Shown here piece by piece: positions 52,478-62,400 of a DNA stretch of 64,000 bases. The stretch is from Lachnospiraceae bacterium (GTDB lineage: Bacteria; Bacillota; Clostridia; Lachnospirales; Lachnospiraceae): positions 186,001 to 250,000 of the forward strand of contig JAKSPO010000001.1 in assembly GCA_024404675.1 (NCBI GenBank), read 5' to 3'. The translations under genes were made by a program, and so were the position numbers. The notes beneath the pieces are model-generated. The model was not told the DNA's origin. It ran no database searches and worked only from the letters and a program-made list of their open reading frames with translations. Position 1 is the first letter of the stretch. Every line of letters starts with the position of its first letter.

Positions 52478-53857
52478 TTACTGACAGTTTTTTAAGAATT
52501 CACGGTTCTTACGAATGCTTTCCTCCATCGCAAGCGGTCCAGGAGCACCGGTCGTGTTACGCTTGCTTACGCAAGTCTCAAGTGAAATTGCCTCATAGAT
52601 ATCTTCTTCAAAGACAGGGCAGATCGACTTATATTCCTCGAGTGTCAGATCGTCCATCGCACAGTTCTTTTCGATACAGAGCAGTACGAGTCTACCGATG
52701 ATTCCGTGCGCATCACGGAACGGAACACCGTGATTAACAAGATAATCTGCTGCATCGGTTGCATTCGTAAAACCGCCGGTTGCACTTTTCTTCATGACAT
52801 CCTTACGGAAGGTCGTAGTCGCAATCATTCCTTCAAAAAGCTGCAGGCAGCCCTTTACGGTATCAATTGCATCGAAGGTAAGCTCCTTATCCTCCTGCAT
52901 ATCCTTGTTGTATGCAAGCGGGATTCCCTTCATCGTTGTAAGAAGCGAAGTGAGCGCACCATATACACGTCCGGTCTTACCGCGGATCAGTTCGGCGATA
53001 TCCGGATTCTTCTTCTGCGGCATAATACTGCTTCCGGTAGAATAGGAATCATCAAGCTCAACGAAACGATACTCATTCGAATTCCAGAGAATCATTTCCT
53101 CCGAGAAGCGGCTTAAATGCATCATGATCGTTGCCCCGGCACTCAGATAATCAATAAGATAATCACGGTCGGATACAGAATCCATGCTGTTGTTGGTAGG
53201 ACCATAGAAGCTAAGCAACTTCGCAGTATAATCACGATCGAGCGGATACGTTGTTCCGGCAAGTGCACCCGCACCGAGCGGACAGTAATTCATTCGCTCA
53301 TAAAGATCGGAGAGTCTTGAGTAATCACGCTTAAACATCTCCATATAAGCACCGAGATGATGCGCAAGCGTAACAGGCTGTGCCTTCTGCAGATGGGTAA
53401 AGCCGGGCATATAGGTATCTACATTGGCCTCAATAATCGATTCGAGCGTTTCCATCAGCTGCACAACAAGTGCACGCGTTTCTAAAACCTCGTCTCTTGT
53501 ATATAATCTCATATCAAGCGCAACCTGGTCATTACGGCTGCGGCCGGTGTGGAGCTTCTTACCGGTATCGCCGATTCGTGCTATCAGATTGGCTTCCACG
53601 AAGCTGTGAATATCCTCCTGCGAATCATCAATCAACAGAGCACCGGATTCAATATCGGAAAGAATTCCGTTCAATCCCTCGATGATTGCATCTCTTTCGG
53701 AATCCGTCAGAATGCCTTGCTTTGCAAGCATCGTAACATGTGCGATGCTTCCGCGAATATCCTGACGATAGAATCTTTTGTCAAAGGTGATGGAAGCATT
53801 AAAACGATTCACCAGTTCGTTTGTTTCTTTCGTAAAGCGACCTCCCCAAAGCTTCAT
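52478..53857 (-). CDS. argH: Argininosuccinate lyase
   Basis: 459 residues from ATG 53857, eight bases after AAAGGA; the ATG two codons upstream is too close to the ribosome binding site. Final step of arginine synthesis: splits argininosuccinate into arginine and fumarate. Typical LWGGRFTKETNELVNRFNAS start, HTGRSRNDQVALDMRLY, FTHLQKAQPVTLAHH, and the fumarase/lyase signature GSSIMPQKKNPD (catalytic Ser loop, about residue 277). Intact and monocistronic; argG is not in the window and argC begins 10 kb away. Confidence 0.96.
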   Translation of the reverse strand: MKLWGGRFTKETNELVNRFNASITFDKRFYRQDIRGSIAHVTMLAKQGILTDSERDAIIEGLNGILSDIESGALLIDDSQEDIHSFVEANLIARIGDTGKKLHTGRSRNDQVALDMRLYTRDEVLETRALVVQLMETLESIIEANVDTYMPGFTHLQKAQPVTLAHHLGAYMEMFKRDYSRLSDLYERMNYCPLGAGALAGTTYPLDRDYTAKLLSFYGPTNNSMDSVSDRDYLIDYLSAGATIMMHLSRFSEEMILWNSNEYRFVELDDSYSTGSSIMPQKKNPDIAELIRGKTGRVYGALTSLLTTMKGIPLAYNKDMQEDKELTFDAIDTVKGCLQLFEGMIATTTFRKDVMKKSATGGFTNATDAADYLVNHGVPFRDAHGIIGRLVLLCIEKNCAMDDLTLEEYKSICPVFEEDIYEAISLETCVSKRNTTGAPGPLAMEESIRKNREFLKNCQ

Positions 53858-53894
53858 AAACATTGTCCTTTCGTATAGAAAATAATCTGCTCAA

Positions 53895-53903
53895 ATCATA
53901 TCA
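53895..53903 (-). promoter_or_regulatory. Extended -10 promoter of argH
   Basis: Minus strand TGATATGAT; the -35 region at 17 bases (TTTTCT) is weak. Confidence 0.4.
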
Positions 53904-53942
53904 CAGATTTGCGTTTTAGAAAAGCATTTTTCACAGGAAATA

Positions 53943-53971
53943 TTGCTTTTTACACAGGAAAATGCTATAAT
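53943..53971 (+). promoter_or_regulatory. Promoter of iorAB
   Basis: TTGCTT (53943-53948) and TGCTATAAT with perfect extended -10 (53963-53971), spacing 17. Confidence 0.75.
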
Positions 53972-54006
53972 AAATCGATAAAATCTTAACCTTTCGGAGG
54001 TCTTTC

Positions 54007-55746
54007 ATGGCAGAGAAGAAAATCATGCTCGGCAACGAAGCGATTGCCCGCGGCGCCTATGAAGCTGGCGTTAAGGTTTCCGCCGCTTATCCCGGAACAC
54101 CGAGCACAGAAATCAGTGAGAATATTGTAAAATACGAGGAGATTTACGCAGAGTGGTCACCGAACGAGAAGGTGGCTATGGAGGTTGCAATCGGTGCCTC
54201 CCTTGCCGGTGTAAGAGCAATGGCATCGATGAAGCATGTTGGTGTAAATGTTGCCTCTGATCCTTTATATACCGTTTCCTATATCGGTGTAAACGGCGGT
54301 CTTGTTCTGGTTGCAGCCGACGATCCCGGTCTATATTCAAGCCAGAATGAGCAGGACAGCCGTGCCGTAGCAAGAGCTGCTAAGATTCCGGTTATTGAGC
54401 CTTCCGACAGTAACGAGGCGAAGGAATTTGTGAAGTGCGCTTATGAGCTTTCCGAGATTTACGATACCCCTGTTATGTTAAGAACAACGACAAGACTTGC
54501 ACATTCCCAGGGTATTGTTGAGCTTTGTCCTCGTGAGGAGATTGAAGACAAGCCTTATGTGAAGGATATTCGTAAGACTGTTATGATGCCTTCCATGGCA
54601 AAGCTTCGTCATCTGCATGTGGAAGACCGCGAGATAAGAATGGCAGAGGATGCGGATTGCTTCTCCATCAATCGTGTTGAGATGAATGATACGGAGATTG
54701 GTGTTATCACCTCCGGTATTCCTTATCAGTATGTCAAGGAAGTGCTTCCGAACGCATCCGTTCTGAAGCTTGGTCTTGTAAATCCGCTTCCGAAGGATAT
54801 GATTCGCGACTTTGCCGCTTCTGTGAAGAAGCTTTATATCGTTGAGGAGCTTGATCCGATTATTGAGGAGCAGGTTAAGGCAATGGGTATCCCTTGTATC
54901 GGTAAGGAAATCTTCACCGTTCAGGGTGAATACAGTGCCAATATGATCCGTAAGGCAATTCTTCAGGAGGAGCTTTCGATCGAGGAGGAAGCAGTGGTTC
55001 CGAATCGTCCACCGATTCTCTGCCCGGGCTGCCCGCATCGCTCCACATTTTACGTACTTAAGAAGCTTAAGCTTCATGCTGCAGGCGATATCGGTTGCTA
55101 TACGCTTGGCGCCGTAGCACCGCTTAGCGTTGTAGATACTACCGTTTGCATGGGCTCTTCCATCAGTACACTTCACGGTATGGAGAAGGCTAAGGGTTCC
55201 GCATTCATTCGCGACTGGGTTGCCGTAATCGGTGATTCCACCTTTATGCATACCGGTGTGAACTCCCTGATGAATATGGTTTATAACCAGTCCACCGGAA
55301 CCGTTCTGATTCTTGATAACTCGACAACCGGTATGACCGGACACCAGGACCATGCAGGTACCGGCAAGACCTTGAAGGGTGATATCGTAAACTCTATCAG
55401 CCTTACCGAGCTGTGCCGCGGAATGGGCATTCAGAATGTTCAGGTTGTGGATGCATTTGACACTGCTACACTTGAGCGTGTTGTGAAGGAAGAGGTTGCA
55501 AAAGAAGAGCTCAGCGTCATTATCGTGAAAGCACCCTGCGCACTTCTTAACAAGAAGCGGATTACCATGCAGTACAAGGTGAATCCGACACTTTGCAAAA
55601 AGTGCGGCATGTGCATGAAGCCCGGCTGTCCAGCAATTACGAAGAATGCCGATAATACCGTTTCTATCAACGATACGATGTGTAACGGCTGTAGCCTTTG
55701 CGCACAGCTTTGCAAATTCGGTGCTATCGAGAAGGTGGAGGTATAG
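54007..55746 (+). CDS. iorA: Indolepyruvate:ferredoxin oxidoreductase, alpha subunit
   Basis: 579 residues, TTCGGAGG upstream. Oxidises aryl pyruvates from aromatic amino acids to aryl-CoA and reduces ferredoxin, or runs in reverse. N-terminal pyrimidine-binding half (LGNEAIARGAYEAGVKVSAA, YPGTPSTEI) and a TPP-binding half (about 350-500: PILCPGCPHRSTF, GDIGCYTLG, VIGDSTFMHTG, ILDNSTTGMTGHQDH). The C-terminal ferredoxin-like end has two clusters (CKKCGMCMKPGCPAI, CNGCSLCAQLCKFGAI). Note that the first motif has CxxCxxC with one extra residue before the next CP, a normal variant for this subunit. Forms a complex with IorB, encoded four bases downstream. Confidence 0.95.
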   Translation: MAEKKIMLGNEAIARGAYEAGVKVSAAYPGTPSTEISENIVKYEEIYAEWSPNEKVAMEVAIGASLAGVRAMASMKHVGVNVASDPLYTVSYIGVNGGLVLVAADDPGLYSSQNEQDSRAVARAAKIPVIEPSDSNEAKEFVKCAYELSEIYDTPVMLRTTTRLAHSQGIVELCPREEIEDKPYVKDIRKTVMMPSMAKLRHLHVEDREIRMAEDADCFSINRVEMNDTEIGVITSGIPYQYVKEVLPNASVLKLGLVNPLPKDMIRDFAASVKKLYIVEELDPIIEEQVKAMGIPCIGKEIFTVQGEYSANMIRKAILQEELSIEEEAVVPNRPPILCPGCPHRSTFYVLKKLKLHAAGDIGCYTLGAVAPLSVVDTTVCMGSSISTLHGMEKAKGSAFIRDWVAVIGDSTFMHTGVNSLMNMVYNQSTGTVLILDNSTTGMTGHQDHAGTGKTLKGDIVNSISLTELCRGMGIQNVQVVDAFDTATLERVVKEEVAKEELSVIIVKAPCALLNKKRITMQYKVNPTLCKKCGMCMKPGCPAITKNADNTVSINDTMCNGCSLCAQLCKFGAIEKVEV

Positions 55747-55750
55747 GAAT

Positions 55751-56320
55751 ATGGCTACGAAGAATATTATGATTGTCGGTGTCGGCGGACAGGGTACTCT
55801 TTTAACAAGCCGTGTTCTTGGCGGCATTACGCTTACCGCAGGCTATGATGTAAAGCTTTCCGAGGTACACGGAATGGCACAGCGAGGCGGAAGCGTTGTA
55901 ACATTTGTTCGTTACGGTGAGAAGGTCTATGAGCCTATTGTAGAAGAAGGACAGGCAGATGTTCTGATTGCCTTTGAGAAGCTTGAGGCACTTCGCTATT
56001 CACATTTTCTGAAAAAGGACGGCGTGATTATTGTAAATGACCAACGTATCGATCCGATGCCGGTTGTGATCGGTGATGCCGTATATCCCGAGAATATCTT
56101 AGAGGACCTTGAGAAGAAATATACCGTACTGAAGATTGATGCGCTTTCCGAAGCAAGAAAGTTTGGAAATACGAAGGCGTTCAATACGATTGTTCTCGGT
56201 CTTGCTGCGAAGCATATGGATTTTTCGTGCGAGGATTGGCTTCAGGTTATTGAGAAGACCGTTCCTGCGAAGACGATTGATCTTAACAAGCAGGCATTTT
56301 TGGTAGGCTATAATATGTAA
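55751..56320 (+). CDS. iorB: Indolepyruvate:ferredoxin oxidoreductase, beta subunit
   Basis: 189 residues. ATG at 55751, four bases after the iorA stop; AGGTATAGGAAT serves as ribosome binding site. The gamma-type domain of 2-oxoacid oxidoreductases is complete: IMIVGVGGQGTLLTSRVLGG at the N-terminus, KLSEVHGMAQRGGSVVTFVR (about 38-57) and ADVLIAFEKLEALR. Standard length. Terminator follows at 56325. Confidence 0.95.
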   Translation: MATKNIMIVGVGGQGTLLTSRVLGGITLTAGYDVKLSEVHGMAQRGGSVVTFVRYGEKVYEPIVEEGQADVLIAFEKLEALRYSHFLKKDGVIIVNDQRIDPMPVVIGDAVYPENILEDLEKKYTVLKIDALSEARKFGNTKAFNTIVLGLAAKHMDFSCEDWLQVIEKTVPAKTIDLNKQAFLVGYNM

Positions 56321-56324
56321 CAAC

Positions 56325-56355
56325 AAAGCACGAGGAATCCTTTCTTCGTGCTTTT
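56325..56355 (+). terminator. Terminator of iorAB
   Basis: Stem AAAGCACGA / TCGTGCTTT with a 12-base loop and TTTTC tail. Confidence 0.8.
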
Positions 56356-56387
56356 CTAAAAAGGAACACAGTTTAAAGGAGCAGCAC

Positions 56388-57068
56388 ATGTATAAAATCG
56401 AAACACATATGCATACTGCCGAGGGCAGTGCCTGTGGATACTCCGGCGGTGCCGAGATTGCAAGAGCAAGAAAGGAAGAGGGCTACGATACCGTTATTGT
56501 TACCGATCATTTCTTCCGCGGCAATACAAGACCGGACCGTTCCCTTCCGTGGGAGGATTTTGTCAATCAGTTCTGCAGCGGTTATGAGCATTGTAAGGAG
56601 GAAGGCGACAAGATTGGTCTCAATGTGCTTTTCGGCTGGGAGGATAACTTCCATGGTGCAGAGTTTCTGATTTATGGCCTTGATAAGGCGTGGATGCTTG
56701 CGCATCCCGATATGATCAACTGGACGCCCAGTATGCAGTTTCAAAAGGTTCATGCGGACGGCGGTTACATCGTGCAGGCGCATCCCTTCAGACAGAGACC
56801 GTATCTCGAGGGAATCGGGTTATATCCGAATTTCATTGATGCCGTTGAGGGCATCAACTCCTCACAGCCGAAGGAGCAGAATATGCGTGGAATGTGGTTC
56901 GCGAAGGAGTTCCATTTTCCGGTAACGGCTGGCTCCGATGTACACGGTGTGAAGCCGATTGGCGGCGGAATGCTTTGTGAGAAACCCATTGTAACCATTC
57001 AGGATTATATTGATATGATCAAGTCCGGAACAGGTTACGAATTAATTGACAAACACCAGGATAGCTAA
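56388..57068 (+). CDS. PHP-domain metal-dependent phosphohydrolase
   Basis: 226 residues, AAAGGAGCAGCAC upstream. Metal ligands of the PHP fold are visible: ETHMHTAEGSACG (His6/8 motif), VIVTDHF (about 37), WEDNFHG, VQAHPFRQRP (about 128) and the final AGSDVHGV (about 185). Such stand-alone domains hydrolyse phosphate mono- or diesters; relatives include histidinol phosphatase and RNase AM-type enzymes. The substrate cannot be assigned. It starts a run of same-strand genes (methylase-like, nfo). Confidence 0.85.
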   Translation: MYKIETHMHTAEGSACGYSGGAEIARARKEEGYDTVIVTDHFFRGNTRPDRSLPWEDFVNQFCSGYEHCKEEGDKIGLNVLFGWEDNFHGAEFLIYGLDKAWMLAHPDMINWTPSMQFQKVHADGGYIVQAHPFRQRPYLEGIGLYPNFIDAVEGINSSQPKEQNMRGMWFAKEFHFPVTAGSDVHGVKPIGGGMLCEKPIVTIQDYIDMIKSGTGYELIDKHQDS

Positions 57069-57073
57069 GCAAT

Positions 57074-58543
57074 ATGAAGAAACTTATCGAAAAATTGCAA
57101 TACGGAATCAGTCCCCGTGAAACGCTTGCCGCAGTTGCCGATTTTCTTGGCGGTATGCTGCCGATTGAAATCGAGGAATACCATATTCCGCTTATGAATT
57201 ATGTTCCGCCTTACTTTGAGAATGCGGATGCCAAGACACGTAAGAATGCAGCTAAGGTTATGGGATATTTAGAGGATTCCCTTACGCCGTCACTTCTGAT
57301 TCGCTATTACGAGAAGGAGGATGTGCTCTATGTACGCCCCCAGTATCTGAAATCGCTTAAAAATTTCTCCTTGGAAGAACCAATTCTTGCGATTTTGAAG
57401 AACAGAAGGGACAGTATTCTTTCTACCGGTATATCCGAAGAGGAACGAAAGCATCTGAACGAAGAGCTTTTATGCCTTGAAGAATGTCTTAAGGAGAATC
57501 AATCCGGGAAGCACACATTTACCGGTTATAATCTGTCAAATGAGGTGCTTTTTGTCTGCGAGAAGGCATTCATTCCGCTGACGGATTCCTTTATCAAGGA
57601 GGAACGTAAGAAGCTACTTCCTGCAGGAATCTATATGAAAACCGAGAAGCTGAATGAATATACCGATATTCGAACCTATCGGGAGCTTCTGTTCTTTCTG
57701 CCGAACCTGAAGGCTGTCAGCGAGGATCCTTATGCGATTGCCAAGCAGATTATGGATGCAGGCTTTGTGGAGCATCTTAAAAAGCGTCATTCCGGCGACG
57801 GGGCGTTTCGTTACCGGATTGAGATGAAGGGTGTTGAGGATAAGAAAAAGTCCGTTTTAATTAAGCGACTTTCCGGTGAGATTCTTCGTCTTTCCGATCA
57901 TATGCTTGTCATGAGTAAGGATAATTATGAGATAGAGCTTCGCTTTGTACTAAAGGAGGACGGCACATATCGATTCTTCTTTAAGCTCTTTACGCTTTCG
58001 GATAATCGTTTCACCTATCGTAAGGAAGCCGTTGCGGCAAGCATTAAGCCAGTGACTGCAGCTGCATTTTTGAAGTGCTATGAGAAGTATACGAAGGAGA
58101 AGGCGCAGGTTTTGGATCCTTTTTGCGGCGTCGGTACCCTTTTATTTGAGAGAAATACCTTAAAGCCCGTGAAATTTGCCTTTGGTATTGATACCTTCGG
58201 GGAAGCAATCGATAAGGCAAGAAAGAACGGCAACGAATCCGAGTATCCGGTTTATTTCATCCATCGTGATTTCTTCGATTTCAGACATGACAGTCTTTTT
58301 GACGAAATCGTAACAGATATGCCATTTGCCGCAAGGCCGGAGGAGCTCGGAAAGATTGATGCAACGTATCATCGCTTCTTCAGTAAGGCGAAGGAGCACC
58401 TTGTAGCAGGCGGTTATATGTTACTTCTATCCCGTAACGAGGAGCTTGTCAGAAAGTATTGCGGACAAGGCTACCGTATCGAAGAGTTTATGAATATCAG
58501 TGAGAAGACAGGGCTTTGTGGCTTTGTTATCAAAAAGCTTTAG
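57074..58543 (+). CDS. Putative RNA methyltransferase (UPF0020-like) with helical N-terminal region
   Basis: 489 residues, five bases after the PHP gene; no strong ribosome binding site, so likely coupled. The C-terminal third (about 340-489) is a Rossmann methylase: VLDPFCGVGTLLFERNTL is motif I, FGIDTFGEAIDKARKNG motif II, and TDMPFAARPEELGKID holds the catalytic motif IV in the form DMPF instead of NPPY. The middle part (about 225-335) resembles the substrate-binding region of THUMP-type tRNA/rRNA methylases, without a clear THUMP match. The N-terminus is alpha-helical, HEAT-like. Substrate unknown; the DMPF variant makes the target base uncertain. Confidence 0.7.
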   Translation: MKKLIEKLQYGISPRETLAAVADFLGGMLPIEIEEYHIPLMNYVPPYFENADAKTRKNAAKVMGYLEDSLTPSLLIRYYEKEDVLYVRPQYLKSLKNFSLEEPILAILKNRRDSILSTGISEEERKHLNEELLCLEECLKENQSGKHTFTGYNLSNEVLFVCEKAFIPLTDSFIKEERKKLLPAGIYMKTEKLNEYTDIRTYRELLFFLPNLKAVSEDPYAIAKQIMDAGFVEHLKKRHSGDGAFRYRIEMKGVEDKKKSVLIKRLSGEILRLSDHMLVMSKDNYEIELRFVLKEDGTYRFFFKLFTLSDNRFTYRKEAVAASIKPVTAAAFLKCYEKYTKEKAQVLDPFCGVGTLLFERNTLKPVKFAFGIDTFGEAIDKARKNGNESEYPVYFIHRDFFDFRHDSLFDEIVTDMPFAARPEELGKIDATYHRFFSKAKEHLVAGGYMLLLSRNEELVRKYCGQGYRIEEFMNISEKTGLCGFVIKKL

Positions 58544-58552
58544 GAGGCAGTT

Positions 58553-59431
58553 ATGATTCTTGGTTCCCATGTTGGTATGAGCGGTAAGGAAATGATGCTC
58601 GGCTCTGTGAAGGAGGCGCTTTCCTACCAGGCCGACACCTTTATGCTTTATACCGGTGCGCCGCAGAATACAAGGCGGAAGGAGATTTCGGAGCTTCGTA
58701 TCGAGGACGGTCTTTCCTTGATGAAGGATCGAGGAATCAAGGATTTTGTCGTGCATGCGCCGTATATTATCAATCTTGCCAACACTGTTAATCCGGACAC
58801 CTATCAGCTTGCGGTAGAGTTTCTAAGAAAGGAGCTTGAACGTACCGAGGCAATGGGAAGCCACACGCTTGTTTTACATCCCGGCTCGCATGTCGGCGAA
58901 GGCGCGGACATCGGAATTGCATCGATTGTGAAAGGCCTGAATGAGGTTCTTACTAAGGATACGCCGGTTAACATCGCTCTTGAAACAATGGCGGGCAAAG
59001 GAAGCGAGGTTGGCCGAAGCTTTGAAGAGCTTTCTAGAATATTCGAAGGCGTCAATTATTCCGATAAGCTTCGTATCTGCTTGGATACCTGTCATCTGAA
59101 TGATGCCGGCTATAAGGTAAAGGATGACTTTGATGCTTTAATGGACGAATTTCATCGATTCTTTCCGACCGAAACAATTGCCTGCATTCATCTGAATGAC
59201 AGTCTGAATCCGCTTGGTGCCGCGAAGGACAGGCACGCGAATATCGGTTTTGGAACCATTGGCTTTGACGCTTTATGTAAGATTGCACATCGTGAAGAGT
59301 TCTCTGATATTCCGATGATTTTAGAGACACCGTACTGTCAGATTGCGGGAAGCGAGGAGCGGCTTGCACCGTATGCACTTGAAATCGCAATGTTACGTAA
59401 GGGAGTATTCGATCCGCATATTTTTGATTAA
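58553..59431 (+). CDS. nfo: Deoxyribonuclease IV (AP endonuclease)
   Basis: 292 residues, TTTAGGAGGCAGTT upstream. Zinc-dependent TIM-barrel enzyme of base-excision repair that cuts 5' of abasic sites. Metal ligands and signatures: LGSHVGMSG, FMLYTGAPQNTRR, VVHAPYIINLAN, LVLHPGSHVGEG, ALETMAGKGSEVG, CLDTCHLNDAGY, CIHLNDSLNPLGAAKDRHAN, FGTIGFDAL, and a final LETPYC. Slightly longer than E. coli Nfo at the C-terminus. Nine bases from the upstream gene, part of the same run. Confidence 0.96.
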   Translation: MILGSHVGMSGKEMMLGSVKEALSYQADTFMLYTGAPQNTRRKEISELRIEDGLSLMKDRGIKDFVVHAPYIINLANTVNPDTYQLAVEFLRKELERTEAMGSHTLVLHPGSHVGEGADIGIASIVKGLNEVLTKDTPVNIALETMAGKGSEVGRSFEELSRIFEGVNYSDKLRICLDTCHLNDAGYKVKDDFDALMDEFHRFFPTETIACIHLNDSLNPLGAAKDRHANIGFGTIGFDALCKIAHREEFSDIPMILETPYCQIAGSEERLAPYALEIAMLRKGVFDPHIFD

Positions 59432-59462
59432 GCTTCCCTGGACTGATCCGAAAGGAGTTAAC

Positions 59463-62400
59463 ATGAAGAATCTACTGAAATCAATTAGCGTGTTGCTTCT
59501 GGTCTGCATGATGTCCGTTACATTTGCCGTAGGCGCAATTGATGATGAGCTTGCGAATAACTATGTCTTTAAGCGCATGGATGATGTAAAGACACATAAC
59601 GGAACCTGGTGGGACACCTGTTCGGTCAGTGAGAACGAATGGACTACTGTAGAGACCTGGGAAGAGCTGGAACGCGCTTTGAGCGCTACAGGCTCTATGT
59701 GCATCCGTATGCAGAAGGATATTACATTAAAATACGAGGTCGGAAGTAAATTTGCCTGTTCCGGGTATCATATTCGCGGACAGAAGGTGCTTGATCTTAA
59801 CGATCACCGCATTTTATTAGACGATTGCTCGAATGCTGCGCATCATAATAATGTTGATTCGAACGGATTACATTCGGTATATCAGAACAGTGAGGGAACC
59901 TTTCTTATCATTGATCAGGGGGCAATACTTACGCTTACGGACAGCGGTCGAAAAGGTGAGATTCAGACAGATTCCTATTATATCGGTAACTACCGTGCTG
60001 CAATTGACTCCCGTTATAATGATTTCTATCGCTTCCGTGTCAGAAGAGATGCCATCGTAGTTAACGGTACCTTGATTGTGGAAAGCGGTAAGATTCAGGC
60101 CGGCGATACGAAGAAGCAGTATATGTCTAAGGCTACCGATTATGAAGACTCGTCTATCACAAGAGACAGCTTCGCAGGCTTTGCTTACCAGGTTACGACA
60201 GGAACTGCAGTTACGGTCAATGAAGGCGGCGTTTTATATTCCTATGGTGGTGAATTTAACGGTCATGGTCAGTATCATGCAGGAATCAGTGCACGAAAAG
60301 GGTCTAAGGTCGTATTTTACGACGGACTGATCTACGGCAGCTCCAGTGCGAATTGTATGAATGTTTCGGATGGCGCGGATGTTACCGTATATTGCGGTGA
60401 GTTTAGAACCGGTTATCATGAATATTATCGTGCGGTTGATTACCTAGACGGTGTTGATACGAACGAGTGGCAGGATGCATTTGCCTCACTCGGAACAGGC
60501 TTTACAGAAGGCTTCAACCAGCATAAATTCGTCGTTGAGAAGATCGATTACGGTCATATCGGCATTCCGAAGGATTGTATTTACATAGATCCCGTTGAGG
60601 GCTATGGTGTGTCGATTCGTCAGAATGCGCAGACGGAAGCTGATGCATATAATCCGAACGAGAAGTATGATCTTGTGCTTGCACCGAAGCCGAAGGGAGC
60701 AGGCGGTTTCGAGCTCCTTACTGAGCAATATGCAGAGGAAGGCTATCGTAGCTTTGAAACGAATTATGCTATGGGGCAGAATCTGAAGCTTTTCCTTGCG
60801 AAAGAAAGAACCTATCTCTTTGAAAAGGAAGTGGTAATGTACGAGCCTTACTTCCCCACAGATAAGTTTGTCTATTACAGTATGGACAGTAAGAGTCGTT
60901 ACCTATGGCTTGTAAAGCCGGATGATAAGAGTGCTTCGTATGAGATTGTTCTTCGAACCGATTCTCCGGAGGCAGACCTTCTGGAAATTGCCAAATACGC
61001 AGGTTTCACTGCAGGCAATTCCTATCTGATAAAGTGTATCGAAGCGGTGGAATGGGTTGGCTTCCATTATGTCGAATATACGAATTCCTGTGACAGCATC
61101 CGTGTTTATGTTAACGGCGAATGCTCACATGAGTGGGTTCGTGAGAGCACGACGGCAACCTGTACGGAGCCCGGAATTCTTAAGTCACGCTGCAGTATCT
61201 GTAATGCAACAAAGGAAGAGGACTGGGAGGCAAGAGGACACCTGTACGTATCGGATAGCGGCATTGTAAAGGATGGACAGTATCTTCGAATTGATAACGA
61301 AAAGCACGGTGAGGTATGTGTTCGTTGCCATGAAATCGGCAGAGAAGAGACGCATCAGTTTAAGAAGATTCGAGAAGAAAGCTTCTGTGAGGAGCATGTA
61401 GAATTCTATCAGTGTGAAACCTGTAAGGCAGAGATTCAGAAGGCTGTTCCGCTTCCAAACGGCGGCAAGCATGAATACGAGAAGAAGTATTATATTAGCA
61501 AGGATTCCCACTGGAGATTCTGTAAGCTTTGCGGTTACCGTGATGTATCCGAGCATCATTTTACGGGAAGCGGCAATAATACCGAAACCTGTAAGGAATG
61601 CGAAATGTCCCGTGGCGGCGCAATTGATAAGGGAAACTATGTATATGTTTCGGAAAGCAATGCCGCTTGTGCACATATCGAGCTTCATATGCTGGGGCAT
61701 TTCGATGACAGTGAATGGAACGACAAGTTCAAAAATGAAACCTATGCCTCCATTACCTGGGAAGGTAAGAAGAACGGCGTCTATCAGGTAATCGGAACCG
61801 GAAAGCGCTATAAACCGTCTGCCACAACGCTTAATAGTCTGGATGACGGTGATATTTTAATGCATATCGAATTTGCCGAAGATGGTTCTGAACCGGTAGT
61901 TGGTACTGTTCGTTATTATAAGCCATCTATTTCCGTAAAGGAGAAAGGCGCCACCTGTAAGGAAGCCGGTATGAAGGCCCATTATGTGTGCAATGCCTGC
62001 GGTATTACCTGTGATAAAGCCGGTAATGCAGTATCGGAAGCCTCATTAGTAATTCCACCCAAGCATGTATATTCGGATTCCTGTGACAATACCTGTAATG
62101 TCTGTGGTGAGAAGAAAGCCGCAGAAGAAACGCATATTGCGGGAGCGGAATGGATTCGTAAGGATGGTAAGCACTGGCATATATGTATAAGTTGCGGCGA
62201 GGTGATGGAGCTTGGAGAATGTAGTGCCTCTGACTGGATTACCGTAACCGAAGCCACCTGTGAGCAGGAAGGCTTTTATGTAAAGGAATGTGTTACCTGT
62301 AAGGATAAGCTTGGCGAGAAAACTGTTCAAAAAACACATCAGTTCCACGAAGAGGTTACTGAGAATTCCACTAATGACAATGTTACCGAGAAGCGTTTTG

